NCBI GenBank assembly: GCA_009733575.1
Contig: ML769682.1
Location: 19,152 to 83,151 of the forward strand
DNA from: Gymnopus androsaceus JB14
Taxonomy: Eukaryota; Basidiomycota; Agaricomycetes; Agaricales; Omphalotaceae
Direction: 5' to 3'
Length of the DNA: 64,000 bases
Shown in pieces: positions 22,290-33,276 of the stretch. Numbering within the stretch: the first letter of the stretch is position 1; every line of letters begins with the position of its first letter. A program made the translations under genes and the position numbers. The notes beneath the pieces are model-generated. The model was not told the origin of the DNA, searched no databases, and worked only from the letters and a program-made list of their open reading frames with translations.

Positions 22290-23507
22290 CATATAGGGAA
22301 ACAGGTATAGTGCCCCGGATATGGTAATCCGGGCGAGGCTCCATCACTCAAAGTGACTACAGTGTGTACCGCTTTGACCATTATTAACAGAACATCCTGT
22401 AGGTAAATTATCAATACGCGTCCTGGGCTCAAGTGCTGATGGACGAGAACGTTTCTGTTCTTTCCTCTATGGCTCTCGTCAAGAAGCGTCCCCGGCCGTT
22501 GGCCAAGTGGGGTCATCATTATTGACATCCTCTATTTGAATGGACTTTTCATGATGAGCAATATGGTTTTGTCCATGGAAGCAGCCAAACTTTTTGATAA
22601 CGCGCTGGAGGTAGTGCCAACGAAAGAGGCCTGTAGGCGGGTTGAGAGTAGGATTGGGAGGAGATACTGAGTACCCATGCAACACAAGAATCCCAAAGTT
22701 GGGTACGCGGCTACTCCAATGCCAACATGGTCAAGGCATCACTAGTAAAGTCATGGGCCTCATAACTCTGTTCAGTCAAAATGAGCACAAAACAAAGAGT
22801 TGAAAGGCAAAACCCACATACACCATCGGTTTGTTTGAGCCCAATCTTGTATAAGGCAAACTTGGCGTCCAAGGTTGAGATTAACGATATACCAAAAAGA
22901 GGATCAAAGATGGTGAGGTGGTAAATTCCGTCACCCATCCGCTTCGGGCTAAACCCCTTGAGATCCAACAACGGCATCTTGTGCGCTTACATTAGCTCCC
23001 ATTGTTCCAGCGACACCCGCAGCATTTTTTTTCTGACTTGTTGTGGCGAAGGCTAATTTTGGTGAGTCGAACAGGAACGGGAACACGATACTCATACACC
23101 AACGCCCGAAGAGGATCCCCCGCGTCAACAGGACTGACCTAGCCATCGGAGTCTCAGACTCAGAGAGATCCACGAGATGTCCAGGTTTTTGACGTGGGCG
23201 ACGTCGATAAGCCATTGAGAATTGTCCGCGCGTGCAAGGCGTTGGAATTCAACTAGTTCACCTTCCAGCAGATATTGGTATTCCTGGGCATCATCAGAAG
23301 GGGAGAAGTAGCACATGCCTGGAGAACATCGGCAGACTGCACAGACTGGGTGTAGCGTAAAACGCTGTCGTTCCGGACGCTAAGGTGCGAAAGGGGGTGG
23401 TGGCTGCTTCTGATTTTTCTCCTTATGCGGTGGTTTGCGAGATGGCCCTTCTCCTTTCCGCCAGAATACCCAGAAGACCCTGCTCGCGATCTTGTTCTGG
23501 GAGACAT
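22290..23507 (-). pseudogene. Unrecognised multi-exon gene, frame broken
   Basis: Minus-strand segments with protein-like composition follow one another: MSPRTRSRAGSSGYSGGKEK (23507 down), a CYFSPSDDAQEYQYLLEGEL segment, RLARADNSQWLIDVAHVKN, a LVYEYRVPVPVRLTKISL segment, MPLLDLKGFSPKRMGDGIYH with LTIFDPLFGISLISTLDAKF, then (over an intron ending near 22775) YEAHDFTSDALTMLALE, and finally PPTGLFRWHYLQRVIKKFG. They lie in order but need several frame changes and a stop lies after MLALE. I do not recognise the family. It may be a decayed gene or one with more introns than I placed. Confidence 0.45.
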
Positions 23508-23634
23508 GATGAGGAGACTGCGCGCTTGATTTGGGGCTTATTTTTCTGCGGGCGGAGCTTGTAGAGAAATAATAATAATAATATAGATTAGAATTTAGTA
23601 CTACAGTAGTGGTACAAGTAAGCTTACAGTATAT
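23508..23634. other. Short spacer
   Basis: AT-rich spacer between two minus-strand genes, containing an AATAATAATAATA run. Confidence 0.5.
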
Positions 23635-24669
23635 TCAATTCGTATAGAAACTAGATTGACCAAGCAAAACATGCAAAACCAACACCAGCCCAATCATGTT
23701 CAACACCCGTCCGGCCATCTTTCCTGCAAGATTTGTTAGGCTCTGCGTGAACATTTCAGGATCGACGTTTTCGAACGATAAGCGTCGATTAGGTGAGAAA
23801 ATAGGAAACGGCGACGGCTCCCGAGGTTCTGACAGTGGTTCAAAGGAGAAATATGAACGTTCTGAACTTGCTGAGGCGGGAGATTCGTCTTCCCATCGTG
23901 AAGAAGAATCCCATTGGAGGGAACTCGAGCTCGGAGGCCATTCCGGGCCTGGGTCTGAAGTTGGGGTAAGTGATATAGGAAATAGTGCATGGAGAGGAGA
24001 AGAAGGAGGAGCAAAAGGGATTGGAGGGAGAATATGGTGTGCAGTTGGTGACACTGGGGATGCGAGCGATATTATTCCGGTTTTCGGATGGCAAGGTTCT
24101 GTGCAGCTTGGACAGAGGTTTGAAGATCCACTGAGCCACTGCAAGAGAGGGGTCAGTCAGTTTGAGAACGATAGGTAGAAAAACGCGTACATCGGACAAG
24201 TGGTCCTCACAGAAGATGTTTCGGCAGCATTTCGTTCGGGAAGGTCGGACGGCAAGGTCAAAGCTGCATACAACAATGAAAGAAAGAATTTAGAACGCAA
24301 ACGTCGGAAAGACGAACATCCATACCAAATACCACAATCCCGGTCAGAATTAATCGATGTTTGAATTTTGAGCCTCCCTTTCTGTTTCTGTCGTGGCACC
24401 AACTTCAACTTTGATTGAGTGGAATCTTGCGAAAGAACAGCATGTTCCTCTGCTGCACCTGGCAGCGAAGAAACTCCCGATGTGCCCGACTGAGGAGTAG
24501 ATTCTACACTTGACTCTGTCCCAGCATTAACACGGAGTTGAACCTCATCATGCTCTGAGTCTTCAGAGATGCTTGCTAGATGTGACTGGATTGGTAAAGA
24601 CCTAGTACGTGAGGGGCGCCGCCGAATGGAGAGTGGAAACGACGCCGTATGCGTAGGAGAGGAGAGCAT
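23635..24669 (-). CDS. RING-finger protein with C-terminal membrane segment
   Basis: Probable membrane-anchored E3 ubiquitin ligase. Three exons join on the minus strand. The first is Ser/Thr-rich and disordered (MLSSPTHTASFPLSIRRRPS). It ends in DCGI and continues as CFDLAVRPSRTKCCRNIFCE with DHLSD, then over a second intron into WLSGSSNLCPSC. The pattern Cys-x2-Cys...Cys-Cys-x4-Phe-Cys-x2-His-Leu...Trp-Leu...Cys-Pro-x-Cys is a RING-type zinc module. A long Pro/Ser-rich linker follows (LPPIPFAPPSSPLHALFPIS). A single hydrophobic helix near the end (VLNMIGLVLVLHVLLG) would make it tail-anchored. Stop at 23635. Substrate unknown. Confidence 0.78.
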
Positions 24670-25218
24670 GATTGTTTATGGCAAGGATGGCTGGGAGACA
24701 ATAACTTTGGAAATTAAGGCATGAAAACAAGAGACTCGGGCATACTGGCCATCGATACGCAAAAGACAATAATGAGCGTTTGAAAAGAAAGACGGATCCA
24801 GCCGGGACTTAAGTACGGTGAGACAAGCGCCATGGTGTTGGTTTCAGCTAGAGAAGATGAAGAAGATGAGGGTCATTATTCGACCCCAATGCCGATTTTG
24901 GCAAGGTGATTGCTTGAGGACAGGATGACCGTAGAACGCAAGGTAAGCGCTGGGCCGTGACGCGGTCGCGGCAAACTTCAAAGAGACCCGGCCGAGGCGC
25001 TTCGTATTACCATTTCTTCGAGTTCCTATATCTTGCCTTCTATCTTCCAACGAACCGAGTCCAAATTCCCTTACTCCAAGACTTTGTACCATTTGGCACA
25101 TCGCTTCCCTCGATCATACACTCTCAGCCTTGGACTAGCCAGCCAACGAAGGAACGATTGGAAGAAAAGAAGGAAACCCCACTGAACCAGCTTCATCCCC
25201 GAACTTCGAATAAACCTC
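24670..25218. other. Divergent intergenic region
   Basis: Lies between the RING gene (minus) and the DUF1748 gene (plus). A plus-strand frame at 24957-25307 overlaps the DUF1748 start in another frame and has no recognisable motif. I see no gene here. Confidence 0.5.
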
Positions 25219-25514
25219 ATGGCTCTTGGAAAGCTATTCCACTACGCGCTCGATGCAGCGTTATTATCCACTGTTCTCGCTGGTGTAAAGAAGAGTTCTG
25301 GCTTTAGGTAGGTGTTATATTGCCTCTTGACTTGAAATCTACCAACTATATCTACCGTATCTCCAGCCCTGACCTAGCCCAAATCTCCAATCCAACCGCC
25401 CGTTCTCTTGCAGAGACATACCTAGGCTTTGGAGAGTCAGTTTTCGGGATTGTACAAGGGAGTGTCGTTAACAGTGCGTATTTTACGCATGGAAATGGAA
25501 GTGCGGGAAGATAG
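25219..25514 (+). CDS. DUF1748 family small protein
   Basis: Short two-exon gene. Exon 1 encodes MALGKLFHYALDAALLSTVL plus AGVKKSSGFS, the hallmark start of the fungal DUF1748 family (whose yeast member is the small ORF YIL156W-B). The intron begins GTAGGTGTTATATT and ends CTCCAG before CCTGACC. Exon 2 encodes DLAQISNPTARSLAETYLGF and GESVFGIVQGSVVNSAYF. Stop at 25512-25514. The total of about 78 residues fits the family. The N-terminal half is amphipathic and may associate with membranes. Biochemical role unknown. Confidence 0.85.
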
Positions 25515-25701
25515 GATACCTTAGATGGGATTAATGCCGGAACTCGAAGTATTTGAGGGTTGGAAAAAACGCGTGTATTTATTTTCTTTCTTATTGTACT
25601 ATCTCTCTCTCCACTCTCCCACTCTCCCTCTGGCTCGGAATTAATCAACTCTGGCTTTTTGAAGTCCGAAACTTATCTCAAATCCTTTGCACTTTACGCA
25701 T

Positions 25702-25787
25702 GGCCGACTAGCTCAGCTGGTTAGAGCGTCGTGCTAATATGACTGCATGTAACGCGAAGGTCTTGGGTTCGATCCCCACGTTGGCCA
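25702..25787 (+). tRNA. tRNA-Ile (anticodon AAU) with a 12-nt intron
   Basis: Acceptor arms GGCCGAC and GTTGGCC pair with one G-U. The D-arm reads GCTCAGCTGGTTAGAGC, and the T-arm is CTTGGGTTCGATCCCCACG-like with the B box GGTTCGATCC. The anticodon stem TCGTG/CGCGA encloses loop CTAATAA once the 12 bases after position 37 (TGACTGCATGTA) are removed. The mature length is 74 bases plus discriminator A. The intron sits at the canonical place for eukaryotic tRNA introns. Confidence 0.95.
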
Positions 25788-25840
25788 ATGTAGTACTTCA
25801 TGACTTTGATGTCTTTTTATCTTTATGTACTCTAGTGACA

Positions 25841-27001
25841 TCAAACATCTTGAACTTTAACGATTATTTTGCCCCTTGCGCTACGATTTATCATCCTATC
25901 GTAAGCCTAACTCACGAACGTGTTAGAATCATCTCTGGCTGCGATAAAATGAACAACTTACTCGCAAAACATCCTCAAACTCCACCACCTCATCGACAAT
26001 GACTCTTAGCTGACCCTCCTCTGTCATGCGCGCAAGTTGTGCAGCCTTTACACCATCTGGCGTTGTACTGATCATCGAATATCTTCTCGGTATCCCTCCA
26101 AGGAGAACCGGACGCCAAGTGTTGAGCAAAGCTCGAAAAACGGTCAACGTAGCTCCTTCAAAGTTTCCAACATTGATCAAGGCTCCTTGCGGTTTTAGGT
26201 AGTGCGGAGAGTAGGTGAAAAGATCCTGGACACCGATAGTGTCGAAAATGAAATCGAATGGACGTTTGTGGTATTCTTTTGCGAGGTAGACAGGCAGAGG
26301 GTGGTTTGCGCGGTAGTCAATAACCTGCAAGCCGGTCAGTCAGGAAAGGGCTACAATTAAGGATGCACTTACTTCGTCGGCTCCCAAGCTTTTCACCAAG
26401 TCAATATTCCGCCCAGAGCATGTAGCGATCACATATGCGCCTCGAGCTTTCGCTATTTGAATCACCATCGTACCAACACCCCCACTACCACCATTCACAA
26501 GGAGTCGATCTCCTGCTTCATATCCACGTCCAAAAACATATTCCAAGCCGTCTGACCTGCTCCCCCCAATCCCGACGCTTCCACAAACCCCATACTGGGT
26601 GGTATAACCGCGACACTTGACGCGGAAACAACGATATATTCTGCTAAAGCGCCTGCGCCTGCAATAAGCTGCATCATTGGAAAGTTACCAAACACGCGTG
26701 TTCCCGCACAGAGTCCCGTAGGAGCGGAAGGCCCTGCGAGATGGACGACGCCTGAAAATTCTGCTTCTGCTATGGCGGTGGTGTTTCCTCCCAGGAGACG
26801 ACGAACAAGAGGGGGGATGTTGGCCATGGTGATGTAGCAGCCTGGGTTGAGGGCGACATGAGATATACGAATGAGTAAGTTGTCTTTGGCTGGTGGGTCT
26901 GGAACTGGGAAGGAGCGATCGAATGAGAGAACATCGCGAGGTAAGCCTCGAGAAGAGAAGACCCATGCACGCATGGTTTTTGGGAGTGTAGAGGACGACA
27001 T
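25841..27001 (-). CDS. MDR-family (zinc-type alcohol dehydrogenase-like / quinone) oxidoreductase
   Basis: Medium-chain NAD(P)-dependent reductase lacking the zinc ligands. The N-terminal GroES-like part begins MSSSTLPKTMRAWVF, with VALNPGCY, EFSGVV and GTRVFGNF. The Rossmann part has NGGSGGVGTMVIQIAKARGA and DVIDYR, then FDFIFDTIGVQDLF and INVGNFEGATLTVF. One intron separates SLGADE from VIDYR. A frame change is needed at AWNMF to GRGYEAGDRLLVNGG, in a five-T run on the coding strand, consistent with one missing T. The C-terminus is best read as EFEDVLR, PEMILTR, ARGKIIVKVQDV (TGA at 25841-25843). That requires a 23-base and a 39-base intron; without them the frame ends at VSCSFYRSQR. It lies tail-out from the tRNA and upstream of a P450 on the same strand. 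Confidence 0.8.
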
Positions 27002-27411
27002 CTAGAATTAGAGCTTTGGGGGAATTGTGAGGCATCTTACTGGACGTCGAGGTAACCATATTGTCTGAGTTGCACTGCTGCATCATTGAGCCAACAGACA
27101 TTCTGAAACCAGTACTGGGCGGTAGATCGGCGTAGCACATCATACTACGCATATATCTAGATTTCAGGTGCTACCGAGGCAACAGCAACAGGCCAGTCGG
27201 GTTGTTTAAATTGTCGGTCTGTCGAGTATCTAGGGACCATCTTACAAAATCGATTTTCATTTTGTCAGATATCAAGGCAATGCCACCTAGCAAGGGACCA
27301 TCAAGTCGGAGGCGCAGAATCCTTTTTTTTCACGAAGATGAACGGCTAAACGGATGATGTATGTATCAATTAATGCTTAACTACTACAAGTTATTTAGCG
27401 TACATTTAACA
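27002..27411. other. Intergenic region
   Basis: Nothing recognised in about 410 bases between the MDR gene and the 3' end of the P450 on the same strand. Confidence 0.5.
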
Positions 27412-29355
27412 TTACTTCCGCCGCGTGAAGGTCAACTTCGCGGTGGGACTAGGAGTTGTAAAAAGATTAAAAGCGAATGACTTTGGTCTTTCAGCCTTTC
27501 CAGATGGACAGGACAGATCGTAATTGAGGATAATCTCTGCCAATATGACTTTGATCTTGAGGGCAGCACTAGCAGATGTTCAATACATACGCATCATGAC
27601 AAAGGATAAAAACACTCACAAAAAGCGACCGGGACAAGCATGTTTCCTAAGCGGAAACCTGGATCAGCTCCTTGTGCGGAAGCAATAAATATAGAAACTC
27701 ACCCTACTCCGAACAGCAGGTAGTCATTGCTGAGCGCTGTAAATGCATGCTTACCATCGATACCTCCAGTACCCCGCAGCTTTGAGAACCGGAAAGGATC
27801 GAAGATTTCTGGTTGATCATATATTTCCGGATTATAGTGGGTGGCTTTGGGCGCAATCGCTACAACGGTCCCTTTTGGTATCACAGAGCCATCAGCAATC
27901 ACAGCGTCGCTGAGAGTGAGTCTTGACATTCCGACTATGGAAAATTAGCAACAAGTATACAGAGTTTATGCCAAGACTTACTAGCGAAGAGAGGATGCCA
28001 GCGGCCGATTTCTTTGAGCAAGGAATCCAAAATATGGAATCTTCCGACAGCAGCCTTGTTGCATACACCTCCCTCTGATTCAATGGCGGTAGTAATTTCA
28101 TCCCGCAACATGTCAAGCTGCTCTGGAGTGAATAAAGCCAACTCAAACAGTGCATGAGTAATAAAGATTGCTCTGGGTTGATCTTTGCGTTAGTTGACAT
28201 GTTAGAATACCGGGGAGAAATACGGACGTGGTGTGTATCGAGGCCATGTTTAAATGCGCAACTCGAACGGCAACTTTTTCGGGAATCATGATGTCTTCCT
28301 CCGGCGTGAATCTCATTAGGATATCAGTGATCGTTTGCGGGTTATCCTGAAACTTCCGTAAGGTCCTCGGTGATGTGGATAGTAAAGGAGACTAACCTGT
28401 TGTGCGTACTCGATACGCGATTTCACGTAGGGAGTCAACAAAGGTACTACCGTCTTGGTACCGCCGAAAACCAATGAGCTCAATCTGAACACAAGCCTAT
28501 GCTATGATATGAAAGGATTGTTCTGGATGAGGAAAGTAGAGCACTTACGGTCTCAAAAATTGCGGGAAATAATTCAGTACTTGTGATAAACCTATCACGG
28601 TGGTGGCTAAATTGACCTGCTCGTGGAGGAATCTTTTGTCGCGACAACCGGGTACACCAATCATGACACGATTGCTGACGCGAGCTACGATATTCACCAT
28701 GGTATTAAAGAGCGGAAGGGTAACAGAATCTGGCAAGAAGCTCAACACCATTCTGTCCGAAGACACTGCAATGTACTGACCAGATCCTTTGCTATCGAAT
28801 GCTTCTGGCAAAGCCAACTGAGCTTCCTCGAGGATATCTGGAGTGAGCGATGTAAGGGCTTTGGTCAAATCCGAGCGCAGAATCGTTTCTAGATGGTATG
28901 GGTTGGTTGTTATATCCCCAAATTGAAGGTTGATTTGGAACAACTGCATTGGGCAATATGGTGAGCTGGATTAATTTCAAACGAGTCTGAGATACGCACC
29001 TGCTTTGCCCGTTCAGGACCATTGAACTATAAAGCATCTCAGTCGCAAAATAGGATTCAACGAGTCTAAAGCCACTAACCGCCGAGTCGTCTGACTTGCG
29101 AAGCAACTCTACATTGTCCGGGCCTAAAACGACCAGCTCACCACCCAAAGTAGGAAGAATAAAGGGTTTTCCACCAAACTGCTTGCATCCGTCCTCAACG
29201 ACAGAGTCGCAGTCAAAGACAGAACGAATGACCGCCCATAGGTAACCAAACGGCCCAGATTTGCCTACACGAGGAAACTGCCTTTGACGTCGAGTCAAAG
29301 AACCAATAGTTACAGCGAGCAAGGCGATGGCTGCGAGAAGAGTTTGGGAGTGCAT
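27412..29355 (-). CDS. Cytochrome P450 (second family, minus strand)
   Basis: Multi-exon P450. The N-terminal signal anchor is MHSQTLLAAIALLAVTIGSL, followed by FGGKPFILPTLGGELVVLGP, NPYHLETILRSDLTKALTSL, VARVSNRVMIGVPGCRDKRF, NYFPQFLRP, RVAHLNMASIHTT (I helix), ILDSLLKEIGRWHP (the ExxR equivalent reads EIGR), DPFRF, LLFGVG and KHACPGRF. The heme loop FGVGKHACPGRF is split by an intron after LLFGVG. The final exon gives AALKIKVILAEIILNYDLSC and ends TFTRRK, TAA at 27412-27414. No frameshift was seen. It is divergent from the next P450, 690 bases away, and the same strand as the MDR gene downstream of it. Confidence 0.88.
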
Positions 29356-30045
29356 TTCTAGGGTGATTTTAGGCTGTAGATTAACTTGGAATGTTTTTGT
29401 CTTCCCCCTGCGCAGGATTCAGCCAGGTTGGTTCATCTTTGATGGACAAAGATTGAAGTTTCGGAAGTCGTGAGGTTGCCAGATCTGCAGTGATTTTTAC
29501 CACATTGACATCGAAGGATGGAGACAAAATCACTATAGATACTAGGATCTTTGTATTATTGTAATCTGACTGAAAGTTGAAGTAGGTGAGTCGGCGCTTA
29601 AATGACGCACACCACGCTCCTCAAGCTCAGCCAAGTTTCAAAAGCGCGCGCGCTGCTTCTGTCATGGTTTCTGAGATTACAGCCATCAACATTGATAATG
29701 GAACTCAGTCCATTGCGCCGCAAGTCAAAAGGGAGGAGAGGTTTCCGTGTGTCAATGTGCTTCATTATACCTCACCGAGACTAGAATGGGATGCAGATCG
29801 GTTTCCAAGCTTCAACTCAAAATAACACGAGAATATTGTCGCGAGGTTAGTGAACGGTTTCCGAGATACTGACACAGTGAATCAATGGTTTACGCCCGAC
29901 GAAACATGAATCAAAAGATGTGTCTCCTAACAAATGCACAGCGACGATACCTCGAGCCCGATTCCTAACTAAGGAGATATATAAAAGTACTGCAATGGCA
30001 CAGAGAAGGTATTATTCTTTTCTTTTTTTTCATCTCTCGTAGCAT
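29356..30045. promoter_or_regulatory. Shared divergent promoter region of two P450 genes
   Basis: 690 bases between divergent P450 starts, with no convincing gene inside. It may drive both genes together; no known operator was recognised. Confidence 0.5.
29978..29987 (+). promoter_or_regulatory. TATA box of the plus-strand P450
   Basis: TATATAAAAG lies 68-80 bases before the ATGs at 30046 and 30058, with a pyrimidine-rich stretch (TTCTTTTCTTTTTTTTCATC) between, a common fungal core-promoter layout. Confidence 0.65.
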
Positions 30046-30057
30046 TTGCTGGGCACA

Positions 30058-32083
30058 ATGCTGGATTACATTCCTTTTAATTTCCCTTATCACTTTCTTT
30101 TGTTTCTTTCTTTAGCTCTCTTCTCGCTTTTATCTCTCACCATCGTTTTCGTCTTCTTTGTTACAAATATCAAGGCCAATCGTGAGCATGGTATCGTACC
30201 AAAATCATTACCTTGGGTCGGCAGACAGCAAGGTCAGCTATTTTCTGCCATTCGGTCGAACTTCAGGGGATTGGTGAACTCTGTAACCCTTTTCAGAGAG
30301 GGTTACACCAAGGTCAGCAATTTAACTGCTCTCAAATTTCGATATTTCCTCTGATGCTTCAACAATCCTTCAGCATTCGAAGAAAGATCAGATCTATGTT
30401 GTACCGACCTGGACGAAGGGCCCTCAGGTTATCATACCGCCCAAGATGAATAATTGGCTTGCAAGTCGACCAGATGCCATGCTTAATGCCAAAGACTGTA
30501 CCTTTGAAACTGGTACGTTCGCCGCGTATTTTATTAATAACAACGACTCACGTTGAACCTTAGCTCAATTCGCCTATACTGTCGGACACCCCGAGATCAC
30601 ATCCAACGACATGATAGATATTTTGATCAAAAGAGAGCTCACCCGCACCATAGGCACCCTGAATACTGAGATCTTTGAGGAAGTTGAAGCTTCCATGGAG
30701 GGTCTTTTCGGCGATGGCGAATGGAAACAAGTCGGTGTGTTTGATAGCCTGACTAGGACTGTAGGAAGAGCCGCAAACCGAGTATTTGTTGGAAAAGAAC
30801 TATGTATGTCATGAGATTCTTCGCATTCTCTACCGTCGTTCATTCATGATAGGCTCCAACATGGATTTTGTCATGGCTGGTGTCAGCTTCGCAAGAGATA
30901 TTCTCGGTCAGCAGCTATATCCTCCACCTTTTCCCCAAGTTTATGAAACCGTAAGTTAGTATTTCTGTCCCTTGCTTCTAGAACTGATAACTTGAACGTC
31001 TTGCACTCAGAGCCGTATCCTTGTTCGCTACCATGCCCAACCGCCATCACTCAGGGATAGCCATGAAATATCTTCAGCCTCTCATTCAACAACGGCTGGA
31101 CGATATGAACCGCAAGCAAACTGACTCCACCTTTGCGTTCGAGGAGCCTGTGAGTCGCAATATATATATATTTGAAACATAGATACCAACACGACATGAT
31201 TTGCCAGAACGATTTCATTACTTGGATGATCCGCGAGTCTCTCAAGAGAAACACTGATGATGAACGGTCTGTTCACGCCCTCGCTTACCGTGTCGTTTTG
31301 CTAAATTTCGCCGGTACGGACTTGCGTTTTTCTTCCGACACCTGCTGTTCTTAGCTAACTCACTCCTCCTTAACTAGCCATAACTACGAGCACTATAATG
31401 GCCACAAATGCCCTTTTAGATATATATAGTGCACCTAACTCGGAGTCTCTAGTCACTGCTCTACGCGAAGAGGCCTCAGACGTATTCCGTGAGCACAACG
31501 GACAATGGACCAAGGCTGCTCTCGCGAAGCTCTATCGCCTGGATAGTGCTATTAGAGAGAGTGCTCGCGTTTCAGGTGTTGGTGGCACTTCTATGGCAAG
31601 GAGGGTAAGAGCAGACGATGGCATTACCCTTCCTGATGGAACATGGATCCCCCACGGTGCAACTGTCGGAGTATCGATGGACGGTATTCATTTTGATGAA
31701 GCGTTCTACGAAAACCCATCCGAGTTCGATGCGTTCCGGTTCTCAAGGAGGAGGGAAGAGCATATCTTATCTGGCGATGAGAAAACGCGGGCAAATGAAG
31801 ATCTTGTAACCACCTCGGCACACTGGCTCCCTTTCTCCCATGGAATTCATGCATGGTAAATCATCTTGCTTGCATTCGCATGTAGTACAAAGCTGAATGA
31901 TTTTTCAACAGTCCCGGTCGATTTTTTGCAGCCAACAATATCAAGATGATTCTAGCCCACCTATTGCTGAATTATGATGTGCAACCATTCGACAGTCGAC
32001 CTCCAAATATTTCGATCGGTGATATCTCAGTTGTTCCTGTGAAGGCGACTATGATGGTCAGAAGAAGAGAAATTAAGGCATAG
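30058..32083 (+). CDS. Cytochrome P450 (third family, plus strand)
   Basis: Multi-exon P450 with a long N-terminal membrane anchor (FLLFLSLALFSLLSLTIVFV), SLPWVGRQQGQLFSAIRSNF, REGYTK/HSKKDQIYVVPTWTKG, ELTRTIGTLN, RTVGRAANRVFVGKEL, an I-helix segment reading AITTSTIMATNALLDIY, the ExxR helix AIRESARVSG, DAFRFSRRREE, and the heme loop FSHGIHACPGRFFA split by an intron after 31858. It ends RRREIKA, TAG at 32081-32083. ATGs at 30046 and 30058 are both in frame; the shorter start was chosen. No break was seen. The N-terminal half matches the same broad fungal P450 clan as the tandem copies, but it is clearly a different family. Substrate unknown. Confidence 0.86.
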
Positions 32084-32246
32084 ATAGACCTGAGCTCGTT
32101 TGCTTTTTCTCGTTATTTAATCGTTATTTAACATATTATCTTGTAACACCAAAGCACAATAATATTAATCCAGTTTCGAGCTGAAATTCCGAATTATTTG
32201 AACCAAAAGAAAAGTCATTCAGCTTGTGGTATCATAAGATAATCTA

Positions 32247-33163
32247 AAAAACAAGTAGATGCCACCGGTAGCACTAGCAGAGCTCCCAATATTACCTGAG
32301 CTGCCACCAAAAACTCCTGCTGAGCCGCTAACACTTTCCGCAATCCCGCTCCCTACGTTTCCCTTCACCTCCTACGCTCCCGCTTGCACTCCCCAAGGTA
32401 CCTCCGCTGCTCCCAGTGGATACATTTGCGGTGGAGGCACTATAGAAAATCAGCAATAGGAAAGGCAGATATCGATCGACGGAATCAGACAAAGGAGGAG
32501 AAATGCACTTACGGAGTCGAGGCTGCAGTTTTACTGCCACAAACACTGCTATAGTGTCTCCATTTGGTTCCTTGCAATAACCTGGATAATAACGGTCATC
32601 AGCATCAGAAAGCCGATTTCAAGAAAAAGATGACATGATATTCACTTGGTCTTGGAAAGCGCGAGCTTCTGATCTAGTAGGTCGATTCGGGATACCTAGA
32701 CCAGTTACGGTAGTCGCTTGAGGAGCGAAGAGGAATACGACCGTCGACGGCGGTGAAAAGGAGAAATTTGTCAGTGGATAAAATAATGTGGTCTCGAATT
32801 CGTTACTCGGTAATCGTTATTCCGTGAAGTCGTATAAGTATTGAGGTTGCTATCAAAACTGAAACGAGATGAAAGAGAAACAACCGAGTCAGGAGTCAGG
32901 ACAACTTGAAAATCAAAGAGCAGAAGAGCCTGTCGAGCTTGGAAAATGTGGCCATAATTGAAGATAATTGTGGAGGCAGGAGGTGCTGGTAGGTGCCTTG
33001 ACGATGAGCATAGAGAAGATGGTAGAAGCAACCGTGGAGCTGTAGCCCTAAATCCTTCCACTGCGAATATACAGTATAGATAGCTTCGTGGTTGTTTTGC
33101 TGATGAACAAGTGACATAGCCACATAGACGAAAATGGCATTGAGTTGCAAGATCGGCACACAA
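32247..33163 (-). CDS. Possible secreted Ser/Gly-rich protein (weak)
   Basis: The minus strand shows protein-like segments GLGIPNRPTRSEARAFQDQ, then after a probable intron GYCKEPNGDTIAVFVAVK, then after another a Ser/Thr/Gly-rich tail (TANVSTGSSGGTLGSASGSV). The upstream frame up to 33163 is open but unrecognised. Such low-complexity tails occur on fungal secreted or GPI-anchored proteins. Frames of the exons are not settled, so extent and reality are uncertain. Confidence 0.35.
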
Positions 33164-33276
33164 GGAACTTCTAGAATCTAGATATGTCTATTTAATACAC
33201 TAGCTTGAGAGATTTGTGGAAGATTGGCTTCTTTTCGTCTATATCTAAGGGTGTCTGATGAGTAGGACCGTACCAG

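Noticed and set aside
26685..27152. 155-codon minus-strand frame
   Set aside because: It is a shifted frame of the MDR oxidoreductase N-terminal exon.
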